A stretch of DNA of 64,000 bases from Pseudotamlana agarivorans (GTDB taxonomy: Bacteria; Bacteroidota; Bacteroidia; Flavobacteriales; Flavobacteriaceae), in contig NZ_JAHKPD010000023.1 in the NCBI RefSeq assembly GCF_018860245.1, positions 27,385 to 91,384 of the forward strand, read 5' to 3'. Made by a program: the position numbers and the translations under genes. Positions within the stretch are counted from its first letter, which is position 1. Every line of letters starts with the position of its first letter. Shown piece after piece: positions 8,616 to 18,122 of this stretch. The notes beneath the pieces were generated by a model, which did no database searches, was not told the DNA's origin, and saw only the letters and a program-made list of their open reading frames with translations.

Positions 8616-9586
8616 TAATCTAAAGATTGATTTTCTAATGAAGCACGCTCCAATAGTTTATTAAATTCTTCAGCAGTTAAACTGCCGTAATAAAAATTAA
8701 TAGGGTTAATACGCTCACCGTCCTTAAATATTTCATAATGTAGGTGGGGCCCTTGAGAACGTCCTGTACTACCTACAAAACCAATTAAATCACCACGTTT
8801 TATTTTTTGGTTTTTTCTAACATTATATTTATACAGGTGGGCATATAAGCTCACATAACCATAACCATGGTCTATACGAATGTGTTTTCCATAACCTGTA
8901 GATCTGGAATCGGCACGGGTAATCACACCATCACCAGAAGCATAAATAGGTGTGCCTCTTGGCGCCGAAAAGTCCATGCCGCGGTGCATTTTTCTAACTT
9001 TAGTAAACGGGTCGGTTCGCATGCCATAACCAGAGGCCATACGTGTTAAATCCTTGTTGTTTACTGGTTGAATAGCGGGGATAGCAGCGAGAAGCTTTTC
9101 TTTGTCTTCAGCTAATTTTGTAATTTCATCAAGCGATTTCGATTGTACAACTATTTGCTTTTGAAGAATGTCAATACGTTTATTACTTTCTATAATTAAT
9201 TTAGAATTATCGAAACCTTCCAAATTCTTGTAGCGATTTACACCACCAAACCCGGCACGACGTTGTTCTTCAGGAATTGGATTGGCTTCAAAATATACAC
9301 GGTAAATGTTATTGTCTCTATCGGCAACATTGGCTAAAACAGTTTCAGCATGCTCCATTTTTTTGTTCAGCAGTTCAAATTGTAATTGCGCATTGTGTAA
9401 TTCGCGCTTTAAAGCACGCTCTTTAGGCGATTCTACATATTGGCTCCCTATAAAAACAAATATAAAAGAGAAAAAAGCGGTGCCAAGAACAAAGAAGAAC
9501 GCATACTTAAAAGTGGTGCGTTTTTTACGCTGGATCTTCTTATAGGAAAGCGTTTCAGGATCGTAATAGTATTTTACCTTACTCAT
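8615..9586 (-). CDS. M23 family metallopeptidase (LytM-type endopeptidase)
   Basis: 323 residues. A basic cytoplasmic N-terminus (IQRKKRTTFKYA) and a membrane helix (about 28-47) lead to a coiled coil (about 60-165). A C-terminal M23/LytM domain (about 185-290) keeps the zinc ligands in HRGMDFSAPRGTPI and GPHLHYEI, plus the HxH-like stretch GYVSLYAHLY. This predicts an active peptidoglycan cross-link endopeptidase acting in the periplasm rather than an EnvC-type degenerate activator. First gene of the minus operon, divergent from alaS. Confidence 0.92.
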   Translation of the reverse strand: MSKVKYYYDPETLSYKKIQRKKRTTFKYAFFFVLGTAFFSFIFVFIGSQYVESPKERALKRELHNAQLQFELLNKKMEHAETVLANVADRDNNIYRVYFEANPIPEEQRRAGFGGVNRYKNLEGFDNSKLIIESNKRIDILQKQIVVQSKSLDEITKLAEDKEKLLAAIPAIQPVNNKDLTRMASGYGMRTDPFTKVRKMHRGMDFSAPRGTPIYASGDGVITRADSRSTGYGKHIRIDHGYGYVSLYAHLYKYNVRKNQKIKRGDLIGFVGSTGRSQGPHLHYEIFKDGERINPINFYYGSLTAEEFNKLLERASLENQSLD

Positions 9587-9654
9587 TTCTTAAATTATGC
9601 TATTTTTGCAGCGCATTGAAGGTGATTATAATCTTCAATTAAGCAGTAAACAAA

Positions 9655-9662
9655 CAAACCTA
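9655..9662 (-). promoter_or_regulatory. Candidate -7 element of the M23-lemA operon
   Basis: On the minus strand this reads TAGGTTTG (TANNTTTG) and lies about 70 bases upstream of the M23 start. No well-spaced -33 element is apparent. Confidence 0.35.
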
Positions 9663-9730
9663 CAAAAAATATATTATAAAAATTTTTAATAATAATGGCT
9701 TTGAAGTTTAATGCTGAACCAAATTTAAAA

Positions 9731-9738
9731 TAAATTTG
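9731..9738 (+). promoter_or_regulatory. Candidate -7 element of alaS
   Basis: TAAATTTG matches TANNTTTG 70 bases before the alaS ATG. A second match, TATTTTTG, lies at 9601-9608, so alaS could have two start sites. No -33 TTTG stands at 19-21 bases. Confidence 0.35.
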
Positions 9739-9807
9739 TAGCATAAATATAAAAATTGTTTCCCATTAAATCTAATGGATTAGAAACAAGGTGTTTAAAA
9801 ATATTAC

Positions 9808-12420
9808 ATGAAATCACAAGACATTCGCGCTAAGTTTTTAAGTTTTTTTGAAGAAAAACAACACAGTATCGTACCATCGGCTCCAATGGTTTTAAAAGAT
9901 GACCCAACCTTAATGTTTGTAAATGCAGGAATGGCGCCTTTTAAAGAATATTTTTTAGGGAATGCAAAGCCTAAAAATAATAGGATCACAGATTCTCAAA
10001 AATGTTTACGTGTTTCTGGTAAGCACAACGACTTGGAAGAGGTTGGTTATGATACCTATCACCACACCTTGTTTGAAATGCTTGGAAACTGGAGTTTTGG
10101 TGATTACTTTAAAGAGGAAGCAATTGCTTGGGCTTGGGAATTATTAACCGAAGTTTTTAAAATCGATAAAGATATTTTATATGTATCGGTTTTTGAAGGG
10201 AGCGAAGAAGATGGTCTTGGTCTAGATACTGAAGCCTTAGAAATTTGGAAAAAATATATTTCTGAAGACCGTATCATCACAGGTGATAAGAAAGATAATT
10301 TCTGGGAAATGGGCGATCAAGGACCTTGCGGACCTTGTAGTGAAATTCATGTTGATATTCGTTCTGCCGAAGAAAAAGCAAAAATCCCTGGAAAGGATTT
10401 AGTAAATAAAGACCACCCTCAAGTTGTAGAAATCTGGAACCTGGTTTTCATGCAATACAATAGAAAAGCTAATGGTTCATTAGAGGCATTGCCAAATAAA
10501 CATATCGATACCGGTATGGGCTTTGAGCGTTTATGTATGGTTTTACAAGGTGTTCAGTCTAATTATGATACCGATGTGTTTACACCTATAATTAAAGAGG
10601 TTGAAGCCATTACTAATAAAACTTACGGTAAAGATGAAAAGGTAGATGTCGCTATTCGTGTTATTTGCGATCATGTGCGTGCGGTTGCTTTTTCTATTGC
10701 TGACGGACAATTACCGAGTAACACCGGTGCCGGTTACGTGATTCGTAGAATTTTACGTCGTGCCGTGCGTTACGGATTTACTTTCCTCGATAAAAAAGAA
10801 CCGTTTATTTATAGATTGGTTGAAGTTTTAGATAAAAAAATGGGGAAAGCTTTCCCTGAATTAAAAATTCAAAAACAACTTGTTGAAAATGTGATTAAAG
10901 AAGAAGAGCAGTCTTTTTTAAGAACTTTAGACCAAGGTTTGGTGTTATTAAATCGTGTTGTTGAAGAAACAAAAGAAGGTACCGTTTCTGGAACTAAAGC
11001 TTTCGAATTATATGACACTTACGGATTTCCAATCGATTTAACAGCCTTAATTCTTTCTGAAAAAGGGTTGAAGCTGGATGAAAAAGGTTTCGAGGAAGAA
11101 CTTCAGAAACAAAAAAGGCGTTCGCGTGCCGCTAGTGAAATGTCCACTGATGATTGGACGGTTTTAATTGAAGATGATGTTGAAGAATTTATCGGTTATG
11201 ATGCGCTTGAAGCTAAGGTGAAGCTTACACGCTACAGAAAAGTGACCTCTAAAAAAGATGGCGACATGTATCAATTGGTGTTTAATTTAACACCATTTTA
11301 CCCAGAAGGAGGCGGACAAGTAGGTGATAAGGGGTATATTGAAGATGCTTATGGTGATGTGGTTTATATCCTGAATACTAAAAAGGAAAACAACGTTATC
11401 ATTCACTTTACTGAAACTTTACCAAAACATTTAAACGAGTCTCTAAAAGTGGTGGTTGACGAAAAACAACGCCACAGAACAGAATGTAATCATACGGCAA
11501 CACACCTGTTGCATCAAGCCCTTCGTTCCATTTTAGGAACCCACGTAGAGCAAAAAGGAAGTGCGGTACACTCTAAATATTTACGTTTTGATTTCTCTCA
11601 TTTTTCTAAGCTTACGGAAGATGAATTACACGATATTGAAAGTTTTGTAAATGCGCGAATTAGCGGAAAAATACCATTAGTTGAAAAACGAAATGTCCCT
11701 AAGGAAGAAGCCATTGCCGATGGTGCCATGAGTTTATTTGGCGAAAAATACGGCGATACCGTACGTTCTATTCAATTCGGACAATCTATTGAGCTTTGTG
11801 GTGGGACACACGTTAAAAATACCGCTGATATTTGGCACTTTAAAATTGTATCTGAAGGCGCTGTTGCAGCAGGAATTAGACGTATTGAAGCCATTACCAA
11901 TGATGGGGTTAAAGGGTATTATACAGAAAACAACCGCTCTTTTCAAGAGATGAAAGGCTTGCTTAATAATGCTAAAGAGCCTGTAAAGGCACTTCAGAAT
12001 TTACAAGAAGAAAATGCGAATCTTAAAAAGCAAATTGAAAGCTTATTAAAAGACAAAGCAAAAAATGTAAAAGGTGAACTTAAAAGTGAATTAACCGAAA
12101 TAAACGGCATTCAATTTTTAGCTAAGAAATTAGATTTAGATGCTGGCGGATTAAAAGATGTGGCTTTTGAACTAGGGAGTCAGTTTGATAACTTATTCTT
12201 ATTATTTGCTACCGAAAAAGACGGTAAAGCTTTATTGTCATGCTATATTTCTAAGGAATTGGTGGCAAGTAAAGGCTTAAATGCTGGTCAGGTGGTGCGC
12301 GAACTAGGTAAATTCATCCAAGGTGGTGGTGGCGGACAACCATTCTTCGCGACTGCAGGTGGTAAAAATCCAGGTGGTATCGAACAAGCTTTAGCGGAAG
12401 CTAAAAATTATATCGTATAA
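9808..12420 (+). CDS. alaS: Alanine--tRNA ligase
   Basis: Class II synthetase charging tRNA-Ala, 870 residues, full length. The aminoacylation core (about 1-400) contains [30 protein letters not shown] and [16 protein letters not shown]. The editing domain (about 550-710) carries [12 protein letters not shown] and the zinc-site motif CGGTH. A coiled segment ([17 protein letters not shown]) and the C-Ala domain with [19 protein letters not shown] complete the protein. All editing ligands seen (HxxxH and CxxxH type) are intact. It is followed by a long hairpin and a GSCFA gene. Confidence 0.98.
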   Translation: MKSQDIRAKFLSFFEEKQHSIVPSAPMVLKDDPTLMFVNAGMAPFKEYFLGNAKPKNNRITDSQKCLRVSGKHNDLEEVGYDTYHHTLFEMLGNWSFGDYFKEEAIAWAWELLTEVFKIDKDILYVSVFEGSEEDGLGLDTEALEIWKKYISEDRIITGDKKDNFWEMGDQGPCGPCSEIHVDIRSAEEKAKIPGKDLVNKDHPQVVEIWNLVFMQYNRKANGSLEALPNKHIDTGMGFERLCMVLQGVQSNYDTDVFTPIIKEVEAITNKTYGKDEKVDVAIRVICDHVRAVAFSIADGQLPSNTGAGYVIRRILRRAVRYGFTFLDKKEPFIYRLVEVLDKKMGKAFPELKIQKQLVENVIKEEEQSFLRTLDQGLVLLNRVVEETKEGTVSGTKAFELYDTYGFPIDLTALILSEKGLKLDEKGFEEELQKQKRRSRAASEMSTDDWTVLIEDDVEEFIGYDALEAKVKLTRYRKVTSKKDGDMYQLVFNLTPFYPEGGGQVGDKGYIEDAYGDVVYILNTKKENNVIIHFTETLPKHLNESLKVVVDEKQRHRTECNHTATHLLHQALRSILGTHVEQKGSAVHSKYLRFDFSHFSKLTEDELHDIESFVNARISGKIPLVEKRNVPKEEAIADGAMSLFGEKYGDTVRSIQFGQSIELCGGTHVKNTADIWHFKIVSEGAVAAGIRRIEAITNDGVKGYYTENNRSFQEMKGLLNNAKEPVKALQNLQEENANLKKQIESLLKDKAKNVKGELKSELTEINGIQFLAKKLDLDAGGLKDVAFELGSQFDNLFLLFATEKDGKALLSCYISKELVASKGLNAGQVVRELGKFIQGGGGGQPFFATAGGKNPGGIEQALAEAKNYIV

Positions 12421-12436
12421 GAAAGTTTCATAGAAG

Positions 12437-12485
12437 TAAAGTGATAAAGTTTTAATGGTTTCTAAAACCTAGCTTTATCACTTTA
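12437..12485 (+). terminator. Long hairpin after alaS, possible terminator
   Basis: A perfect 13-base inverted repeat (TAAAGTGATAAAG / CTTTATCACTTTA) encloses a smaller GGTTT/AAACC stem. There is no continuous T tract after it, so it may act as a processing or attenuation structure rather than a classic terminator. Confidence 0.55.
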
Positions 12486-12514
12486 TATCTATTTGACTTT
12501 ACAATTTTAAACAA

Positions 12515-13480
12515 GTGGACCTTCAAACTAAAATAGCATTAAGGAAGCAGTCGGAGCATCTCATAGACTATAATTCCAATTTGTTGATGATAGGTTCCTG
12601 TTTTTCTGAAAACATAGGGGAGAGGCTAGCTTACTTTAAATTCCAAAGCACCCAAAATCCGTTTGGTATACTTTTTCACCCTTTGGCTATTGAAACGCTA
12701 ATAACCAACGCCGTTGAAAAAAAGATCTATACCAATGACGATGTTTTTTTTCACAACGAACAATGGCATTCTTTCGATGCACATTCAAAGTTAAGCCATA
12801 CTTCAAAAGAAACTTTAATTAGTAGGCTGAACCAAAATGTAGCCGCAACTCAAGAATCATTAAATAAAGCCTCGCATGTTATTATCACTTTCGGTACGGC
12901 CTGGGTTTATCGTTTTATTGAAACTCAAAAAGTAGTTGCCAACTGCCATAAAATTCCACAAAAGCAATTTTTAAAAACCTTATTGTCTGTTCAGGAAATA
13001 TATGAGACTTTAGAGTCCATAACAAAATCGATAAGAAGTATAAATTCAAATACTGCTGTTGTTTTCACGGTTTCACCCGTACGACATTTAAAGGATGGTT
13101 TTATCGAAAACACCCAAAGCAAAGCACATTTGATTTCTGCGATACATGAGTTCTTAAATCAGAATAAAATAGCTAAAGATGTAGAAGCGTTTTATTTTCC
13201 ATCGTACGAAATCATGATGGATGAACTTCGTGATTATCGCTTTTATGTCGAAGATATGGTACATCCGAATACATTGGCCATTCAATACATTTGGGAGATG
13301 TTTAAAACGGTCTGGATTTCAGATGAAATTTCAAAAACTATGGATACCGTTGATGGTATTCAAAAAGGGCTTCAGCATAAGGCATTCAATGAAAACTCTA
13401 AAGCGCATCAAAAATTTCTTCATAATCTAAATGAAAAGATTGGCGCGTTGCAAACCACTTTTCCGCAGATAAAATTTTGA
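12515..13480 (+). CDS. GSCFA domain-containing protein
   Basis: 321 residues, with the family-naming motif GSCFSENIGERL near residue 26 and a second conserved block ITFGTAWVY. The closing SGNH-like Asp-His region is PNTLAIQYIWEMF (VHPN). GSCFA proteins are thought to be SGNH-hydrolase-like esterases, but no substrate is established. The start is a GTG at 12515; the next ATG (12587) would delete the N-terminal strand, and the sequence before GSCF resembles relatives. The position after alaS is common in Flavobacteriia. No signal peptide is seen. Confidence 0.88.
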   Translation: MDLQTKIALRKQSEHLIDYNSNLLMIGSCFSENIGERLAYFKFQSTQNPFGILFHPLAIETLITNAVEKKIYTNDDVFFHNEQWHSFDAHSKLSHTSKETLISRLNQNVAATQESLNKASHVIITFGTAWVYRFIETQKVVANCHKIPQKQFLKTLLSVQEIYETLESITKSIRSINSNTAVVFTVSPVRHLKDGFIENTQSKAHLISAIHEFLNQNKIAKDVEAFYFPSYEIMMDELRDYRFYVEDMVHPNTLAIQYIWEMFKTVWISDEISKTMDTVDGIQKGLQHKAFNENSKAHQKFLHNLNEKIGALQTTFPQIKF

Positions 13481-13620
13481 ATTATTAACGGACACCCATT
13501 TTTAAGGAATTCAATTCACAAAATTCATTTCGACTCTTTTTAATAGCACTTAATCGAAAAACAGAGTGCATCTACTTCTATTAATTGTACTTTTATAAAT
13601 GCTATTAATCAGTTTATCAT

Positions 13621-13670
13621 AAAAAGCATCATAGTCCAAATCTAAAAGGGTGGTCGTTGGTGCTTTTTTT
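13621..13670 (+). terminator. Intrinsic terminator downstream of the GSCFA gene
   Basis: AAAAGCATCA pairs with TGGTGCTTTT (one G-U pair) around a 26-base loop, followed by more T. It could end the GSCFA transcript or a small RNA in the preceding 140 bases. Confidence 0.6.
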
Positions 13671-13765
13671 ATGCTTTTATTTTACAGCAAGGGAATTAGG
13701 TGAATTGTTAACTTAAAATAAGATTAACTTAACAATGCCCTAATATGAATTAATCAGATCTCCTT

Positions 13766-13841
13766 TATCTTTGAACTGTTTAGTTTAAACAACTTAATTA
13801 CATTGGTAGGCTTCATATGTCGAAGGAACCGATGTTTTTTT
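13766..13841 (+). ncRNA. Candidate short terminated RNA or transcription attenuator
   Basis: A TANNTTTG-type -7 element (TATCTTTG, 13766-13773) is followed within 30 bases by a hairpin, CATTGGT/ACCGATG with inner CTTC/GAAG, and seven T. The predicted transcript is only about 60 bases. It is either a small RNA or a leader attenuator for the DUF4230 gene that starts at 13921. There is no family match that I recognise. Confidence 0.35.
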
Positions 13842-13920
13842 GTTTTATAACCTCTCGTGTTTAGTTTGTAATAGGTGTTCGATTGTAATGAACGCATCAA
13901 AAATTTTTCTAAATTAGTAC

Positions 13921-14535
13921 ATGCGAAAAATTATTTTAGGTATCGTTATTACTATAGTGGTGCTTTATGGTTTTAAAACCTGTGAAGCTAAAAAGGAAGA
14001 AAAAACTATTCTTTATGAAAATTCGGCCCTCATACAAAAACAAATAAATAATGTAGGTAAGCTTATTGTTACAGAAGGGCACTTTAGTCAGGTTTTTAAT
14101 TATCAGAACTCTAAGGAAATACTAAGTAATTATTTAACAGTAGAGAAGAAAGCATTAGTCATTGTTAATGCTGATGTTACTGTGGCTTACGATTTAAGTA
14201 AAATTGAATTTGAAGTGGATGAAGCCTCTAAAACACTCAAGATTTTAAGTATTCCTGAAGAAGAAATTAGTATTAATCCCGATTTTGAATATTACGATGT
14301 ACAAGCCGATTTTTTAAATCCGTTTGAAGCTAAAGATTATAATAAAATCAAGAAGACGGTAAATGCTTCTTTAAAGAAGAAAATTGATAAATCAGCGTTA
14401 AAAAGTAACGCCAAAAACCGATTGATTAGTGAACTTTCAAAATTCTATATTCTTACCAATTCTATGGGGTGGACACTGCAATACAACGAAACACCCATTT
14501 CTGAAGCAGATGATTTTAAAGGTTTAAAGCTCTAA
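13921..14535 (+). CDS. DUF4230 domain-containing protein
   Basis: 204 residues. One N-terminal membrane helix (MRKIILGIVITIVVLYGF) is followed by an extracytoplasmic DUF4230 domain (about 30-195), recognisable from GKLIVTEGHFSQVF, VIVNADVTVAYDLSKIEFEVDEASKTLKI and LNPFEAKDYNKIK. The function of the family is unknown. The 3' end overlaps the convergent rhodanese gene by 12 bases. The long leader holds a terminator-like hairpin at 13801-13841. Confidence 0.85.
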   Translation: MRKIILGIVITIVVLYGFKTCEAKKEEKTILYENSALIQKQINNVGKLIVTEGHFSQVFNYQNSKEILSNYLTVEKKALVIVNADVTVAYDLSKIEFEVDEASKTLKILSIPEEEISINPDFEYYDVQADFLNPFEAKDYNKIKKTVNASLKKKIDKSALKSNAKNRLISELSKFYILTNSMGWTLQYNETPISEADDFKGLKL

Positions 14536-14835
14536 TTTCTTATACAAACTCATAAACCCACCACCGTTTAAAGTTTCAATCCCATTCGATTTTAGTAAGG
14601 CAGCAGCACTTCCAGAACGCACGCCGCTTGCACAACAAGTAATAACAGGTTTGTTAAGTTTTTTAATGTTTTCTATGTTAGCGTTCAGGGTTTGTAAAGG
14701 CATGTTTTTTGATCCAGGAATCGCACTTTGACTGTATTCCGAAACTGTTCTAACATCTATAATAATGGCGCCTCTAGATTGAAAATCTTTAATTTTAACG
14801 CTTTTGTTTCCAAAAAGTGAATTTAATATACCCAT
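14524..14835 (-). CDS. Rhodanese-like domain protein
   Basis: A single-domain rhodanese of 103 residues. The active-site loop CCASGVRS contains the persulfide-forming cysteine (CxSGxRS), and the preceding block AIIIDVRTVSEYSQSAIPGSKNMPL is typical. There is no signal peptide, so sulfur transfer or thiosulfate handling in the cytoplasm is inferred. The gene is convergent with and overlaps the DUF4230 gene by 12 bases, and has its own -7 element upstream. Confidence 0.9.
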   Translation of the reverse strand: MGILNSLFGNKSVKIKDFQSRGAIIIDVRTVSEYSQSAIPGSKNMPLQTLNANIENIKKLNKPVITCCASGVRSGSAAALLKSNGIETLNGGGFMSLYKKLEL

Positions 14836-14853
14836 AATACTTTAAGTTTTATA

Positions 14854-14861
14854 CAAAGATA
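14854..14861 (-). promoter_or_regulatory. -7 element of the rhodanese gene
   Basis: The minus strand reads TATCTTTG, a full TANNTTTG match, 19 bases upstream of the rhodanese ATG. No -33 TTTG stands at standard spacing. Confidence 0.45.
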
Positions 14862-14939
14862 TCTTTCATTTATTAAAATGAAGGTAACAAGTGTTACTAA
14901 TTATTTTGTGTATATTCAGCCCGTTAAACTTAAGAGATC

Positions 14940-15689
14940 ATGGAAGCTTACGTCAATTTAAATATAGAAAATAGTGTTGGGTATATCGAATTTTTTCATC
15001 CCAACAGAAACGCTATGCCTAGTGATGTTTTAAAAGATTTAACAGAAACCATTAAACACGCAGGGAACAATCCTGAAATTAAAGTGATTGTTTTAAAAAG
15101 TGGTGGCGATCGTACGTTTTGTGCAGGCGCCAGTTTTAATGAACTTATAGAAATCGAAGATGCCGAAACTGGAAAACAATTTTTTTCTGGTTTTGCTAAC
15201 GTGATTAATGCCATGCGTACTTGTCCGAAATTAATCATTGGCCGTGTACAAGGAAAGGCTGTTGGTGGCGGTGTTGGTATTGCTGCAGCGACCGATTATT
15301 GCTTGGCTTCACAATATGCAGCAATAAAACTTAGTGAATTAAGTATTGGTATTGGTCCGTTTGTAATAGAACCGGCAGTTTCTAGAAAAATGGGTAAAAT
15401 GACGATGTCTCAAATGACGATCAACGCAGAGGAATTTTATTCAGCAGAATTCGCCAAGGAAAAAGGTTTATACGGTGACCTTTTTGATAGCGTTGAAGTA
15501 TTAGATAAAGCGGTTTCTGATCTTGCCGAAAAGCTTATAACTTATAATCCTGAAGCCCTAAAAGCTATGAAAAGCGTTATTTGGGAAGGTACCGCACATT
15601 GGGATACGCTTTTAGCAGAACGCGCGGAAATAAGCGGGCGCTTGGTTTTGAGTGATTTTACAAAAGAAACGTTGAAGCGTTTTAAGTAA
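14940..15689 (+). CDS. Enoyl-CoA hydratase/isomerase family protein
   Basis: A crotonase-fold enzyme of 249 residues acting on an acyl-CoA in the cytoplasm. Oxyanion-hole blocks are FCAGASFNEL (about 60-70) and GKAVGGGVGIAAATDYCLAS (about 103-122). The glutamate of KLSELSIGIGPF (about 132-140) lies where hydratases keep a catalytic Glu; the second catalytic position is less clear, so a hydratase reaction is not proven. The family also contains isomerases, methylglutaconyl-CoA hydratase and PaaG-like enzymes. No other beta-oxidation gene is nearby, so the pathway is open. Confidence 0.85.
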   Translation: MEAYVNLNIENSVGYIEFFHPNRNAMPSDVLKDLTETIKHAGNNPEIKVIVLKSGGDRTFCAGASFNELIEIEDAETGKQFFSGFANVINAMRTCPKLIIGRVQGKAVGGGVGIAAATDYCLASQYAAIKLSELSIGIGPFVIEPAVSRKMGKMTMSQMTINAEEFYSAEFAKEKGLYGDLFDSVEVLDKAVSDLAEKLITYNPEALKAMKSVIWEGTAHWDTLLAERAEISGRLVLSDFTKETLKRFK

Positions 15690-15788
15690 GGTGTTGGTTT
15701 TTTTGTATAATTATTTATTTCACCTAAGATTATTTTAGGAGTATTGCTTACTACAAGCATTAATTTGATGTTATCAAGATAATAGAAT

Positions 15789-16715
15789 TTATTGATATTC
15801 ATCAAACCAATTAAAGTGGCTTTTCATAATATGATCTTTGTTTTCGTTGATATTCTCAATGAAACCTTTTGCTATAGAAGATAGATTTTTCGATTTCAAC
15901 CATATTAAATTCCAGTCCGTTTTCATTGGGAGTTTTTTAAATGGAATAACTTGGAGGTCTCCATTTTTAAGTTCATTTTTAATTCCAATTAAAGGCATTA
16001 TCGAATAGCCTAATCCTGCAACTATAGCTTGTTTTAGCGCTTCGTTGGATTTTAATTCCATTTTCTTATAAATTGAAATTTTATTAGATACTAAAAAGTG
16101 CTCCATTTTTTTACGTGTTGCAGAGCCTTGTTCTCTGAATATGAGCGGGAGCTGTTCTAGTTCTTTGTTTGAAATGTATTTTCCGGTTGATTTGTATTGT
16201 TTACCACCAACAAGGTAAAGCTTGTTATCCATCAATTGAATACGGTTTATTTTCAAATGCTTAGGAATAGTAGATACTAAGGCAAAATCTATTTCATTGT
16301 TCTCTAAGGATCTTACAACTTCTGTTTTATTGGTTACATCCATAGAGAGATCGACACCTTTATGCTGATTGATAAAATCAGTTAAGAAATAGGGCATAAC
16401 ATATTTTGCTGTAGATACTATGGCAATTTTAAGTTTTCCTGCCAATTCTCCTTGAAAAGACAAGGCTTTATAATTTATAGCATGAACCTCATTTAAAATT
16501 TTCTCAGCAGCTAATGCGATTTCTTCTCCAAATTCTGTGATGTAAATTTTTCTACCAACAACCTCAAATAAGGGTATTTGAAATTGATCTTGAAAATTTT
16601 TTAACTGAATAGATACGGCAGGTTGTGTTAAGAATAATTCATCAGAGGCTTTTGTAACACTTTGAAGTTTACTCACTCTATGGAATATTTCTAATTGGTG
16701 TAAAGTGAATTTCAT
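15789..16715 (-). CDS. LysR-family regulator, CbbR/CcmR-like
   Basis: 308 residues. An N-terminal helix-turn-helix (about 1-60, LHQLEIFHRVSKLQSVTKASDELFLTQPAVSIQLKNFQ) joins a periplasmic-binding-like effector domain (about 88-295). The phrase IAIVSTAKYVMPYFLTDF near residue 95 recalls the CbbR/CcmR subgroup, which in autotrophs controls carbon fixation or inorganic-carbon uptake. The gene is divergent from the bicarbonate-transporter operon and shares a 90-base AT-rich spacer with it. It is therefore inferred to regulate that operon. The effector is unknown. Confidence 0.88.
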   Translation of the reverse strand: MKFTLHQLEIFHRVSKLQSVTKASDELFLTQPAVSIQLKNFQDQFQIPLFEVVGRKIYITEFGEEIALAAEKILNEVHAINYKALSFQGELAGKLKIAIVSTAKYVMPYFLTDFINQHKGVDLSMDVTNKTEVVRSLENNEIDFALVSTIPKHLKINRIQLMDNKLYLVGGKQYKSTGKYISNKELEQLPLIFREQGSATRKKMEHFLVSNKISIYKKMELKSNEALKQAIVAGLGYSIMPLIGIKNELKNGDLQVIPFKKLPMKTDWNLIWLKSKNLSSIAKGFIENINENKDHIMKSHFNWFDEYQ

Positions 16716-16754
16716 AAATATATTTTATATATAACATAATAAAAATAAATAAAA

Positions 16755-16788
16755 ATTTATGAATAATACGTATAATATTTGCATAAAT
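16755..16788. promoter_or_regulatory. Candidate LysR operator in the divergent spacer
   Basis: Arms ATTTATG and CATAAAT form a 34-base dyad centred on TACGTA, between the lysR and small-protein starts. The TAATATTTG inside its right half resembles a -7 element of the plus-strand operon. The dyad layout and position fit a LysR-type binding site. Confidence 0.4.
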
Positions 16789-16805
16789 AATTAAAATATA
16801 AAACA

Positions 16806-17045
16806 ATGAGTGAATTTGTAGTGAGAGAAAAAGAGCCGATAAGGTTTAGAGTTAAATCATTTTTAGTTAAGAACGCGTCTAAAAACAAGTGGAGCATTAT
16901 TTTAAAAACAGTGGTTCTTATAGTTGGTTTTTCTCAGCTTATCTATATGTCACTTAGTAATAATCGTCTTATGTTATCTGAAATACTAACGGTAACAGGA
17001 TTGTTGTCGTTGCTGTTTTTTGTTCACGTATTATCTAGCAAATAA
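16806..17045 (+). CDS. Small two-helix membrane protein in the SbtA cluster
   Basis: 79 residues, function unknown. A basic, soluble N-terminus (about 1-30) precedes two predicted membrane helices, WSIILKTVVLIVGFSQLIYM (about 29-50) and SEILTVTGLLSLLFFVHVL (about 58-77). It sits first in the operon, 36 bases before the transporter gene, and lies beside the LysR regulator. It could be a transporter accessory subunit, which is inference from position only. Confidence 0.7.
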   Translation: MSEFVVREKEPIRFRVKSFLVKNASKNKWSIILKTVVLIVGFSQLIYMSLSNNRLMLSEILTVTGLLSLLFFVHVLSSK

Positions 17046-17081
17046 GAATTAATAGAAATTTTATAAACCATCGAATAACAA

Positions 17082-18050
17082 ATGGATTTACATTTACTGA
17101 TTGACAATTTAACCAATCCTGCTTTATTATTTTTCTTTTTAGGAATTATTGCCGTTCAATTGAAGAGCGATCTTAGTATACCTGAAAATTCATCTAAGTT
17201 TATTTCTCTGTATCTATTGTTAGCTATCGGCTTTAAGGGTGGTCAAGAGTTGGCGCATAGCGATTTTTCAATGGAAATATTATGGGCTTTACTCTTTGGG
17301 CTTGTCTTAGCTATAGTGGTTCCATTGTATACTTATTTTATTCTTCGAAGAAAATTTAATGTGCAAAATGCAGGAGCCATTGCAGCTGCTTATGGTTCTG
17401 TAAGTGCTGTAACTTTCGTGACTACTATTTCGTTTTTAGAGTTGAAACAAATTCCTTTTAGTGGTCATATGGTTGCCGTTATGGCGCTTATGGAAGCGCC
17501 ATCAATTATGATAGGTTTACTGCTTATGACTTTCTTTAAGAAGAGTAAAAAAGGGGAGGCTGTTATACCTATGAAAAAAGTGATTCATCATGCACTTACT
17601 AATGGAAGTGTACTGATAATCATTGGAAGTTTATTTATAGGTTTTATGGCAAGTGAAGAGCAAGCGGAAGGTATTAAGCCTTTTACTACGGATATATTTA
17701 AAGGTTTTCTAGCAGTGTTTTTACTCGATATGGGTATTACAAGTGGCCGGAAATTATCTGACTTTGTCAAGAAAGGCTGGTTTGCCGTGCTGTTTGCTAT
17801 CATAATACCTGTAGTTAATGGTAGTTTGGTTGCGGTTATAAGTGCGGTTTTAAGTGAGAGTATAGGGAATAGATTGCTCTTTGCTATTCTAGCGGCAAGC
17901 GCCTCGTACATTGCTGTTCCCGCAGCAATGAAAATAGCTGCGCCAAAAGCAAGTCCTAGTTTATACATACCAATGGCGTTGGCTATTACTTTTCCTTTCA
18001 ATATTACTTTAGGTATGCCACTGTACTTATGTATCATAAATATTACATAA
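17082..18050 (+). CDS. sbtA: Sodium-dependent bicarbonate transporter family permease (SbtA family)
   Basis: 322 residues with about ten hydrophobic helices. Family phrases are LFFFLGIIAVQLKSDLSIPE, SLYLLLAIGFKGGQEL (after helix 2), GAIAAAYGSVSAVTFVT (first conserved core) and ASASYIAVPAAMKIA (matching core in the second half), the inverted-repeat layout of the SbtA superfamily. Predicted role: Na+-coupled bicarbonate uptake across the inner membrane. In a heterotroph this would supply anaplerotic carboxylation. No carbonic anhydrase is encoded in the window. Neither small neighbour resembles the PII-like SbtB. Confidence 0.88.
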   Translation: MDLHLLIDNLTNPALLFFFLGIIAVQLKSDLSIPENSSKFISLYLLLAIGFKGGQELAHSDFSMEILWALLFGLVLAIVVPLYTYFILRRKFNVQNAGAIAAAYGSVSAVTFVTTISFLELKQIPFSGHMVAVMALMEAPSIMIGLLLMTFFKKSKKGEAVIPMKKVIHHALTNGSVLIIIGSLFIGFMASEEQAEGIKPFTTDIFKGFLAVFLLDMGITSGRKLSDFVKKGWFAVLFAIIIPVVNGSLVAVISAVLSESIGNRLLFAILAASASYIAVPAAMKIAAPKASPSLYIPMALAITFPFNITLGMPLYLCIINIT

Positions 18051-18122
18051 ATTATGTTAATGAAAATCATAAAAAATATAAATAAAATATAATCAACTAG
18101 TAACTTAAATAATTATTATAAT

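Larger units (their letters stand above)
13481..13920 (+). other. Gene-free stretch with two terminators and a promoter-like element
   Basis: No ORF is supported in these 440 bases. They contain a terminator (13621-13670), a -7-like TATCTTTG (13766-13773), and a second terminator hairpin (13801-13841) only about 30 bases after it. The remainder, down to the DUF4230 start, is AT-rich leader. Confidence 0.6.

Noticed and set aside
13481..13920. tRNA or known riboswitch in the GSCFA-DUF4230 gap
   Set aside because: No cloverleaf with a TTCGA-type T-loop and no recognisable riboswitch core was seen.
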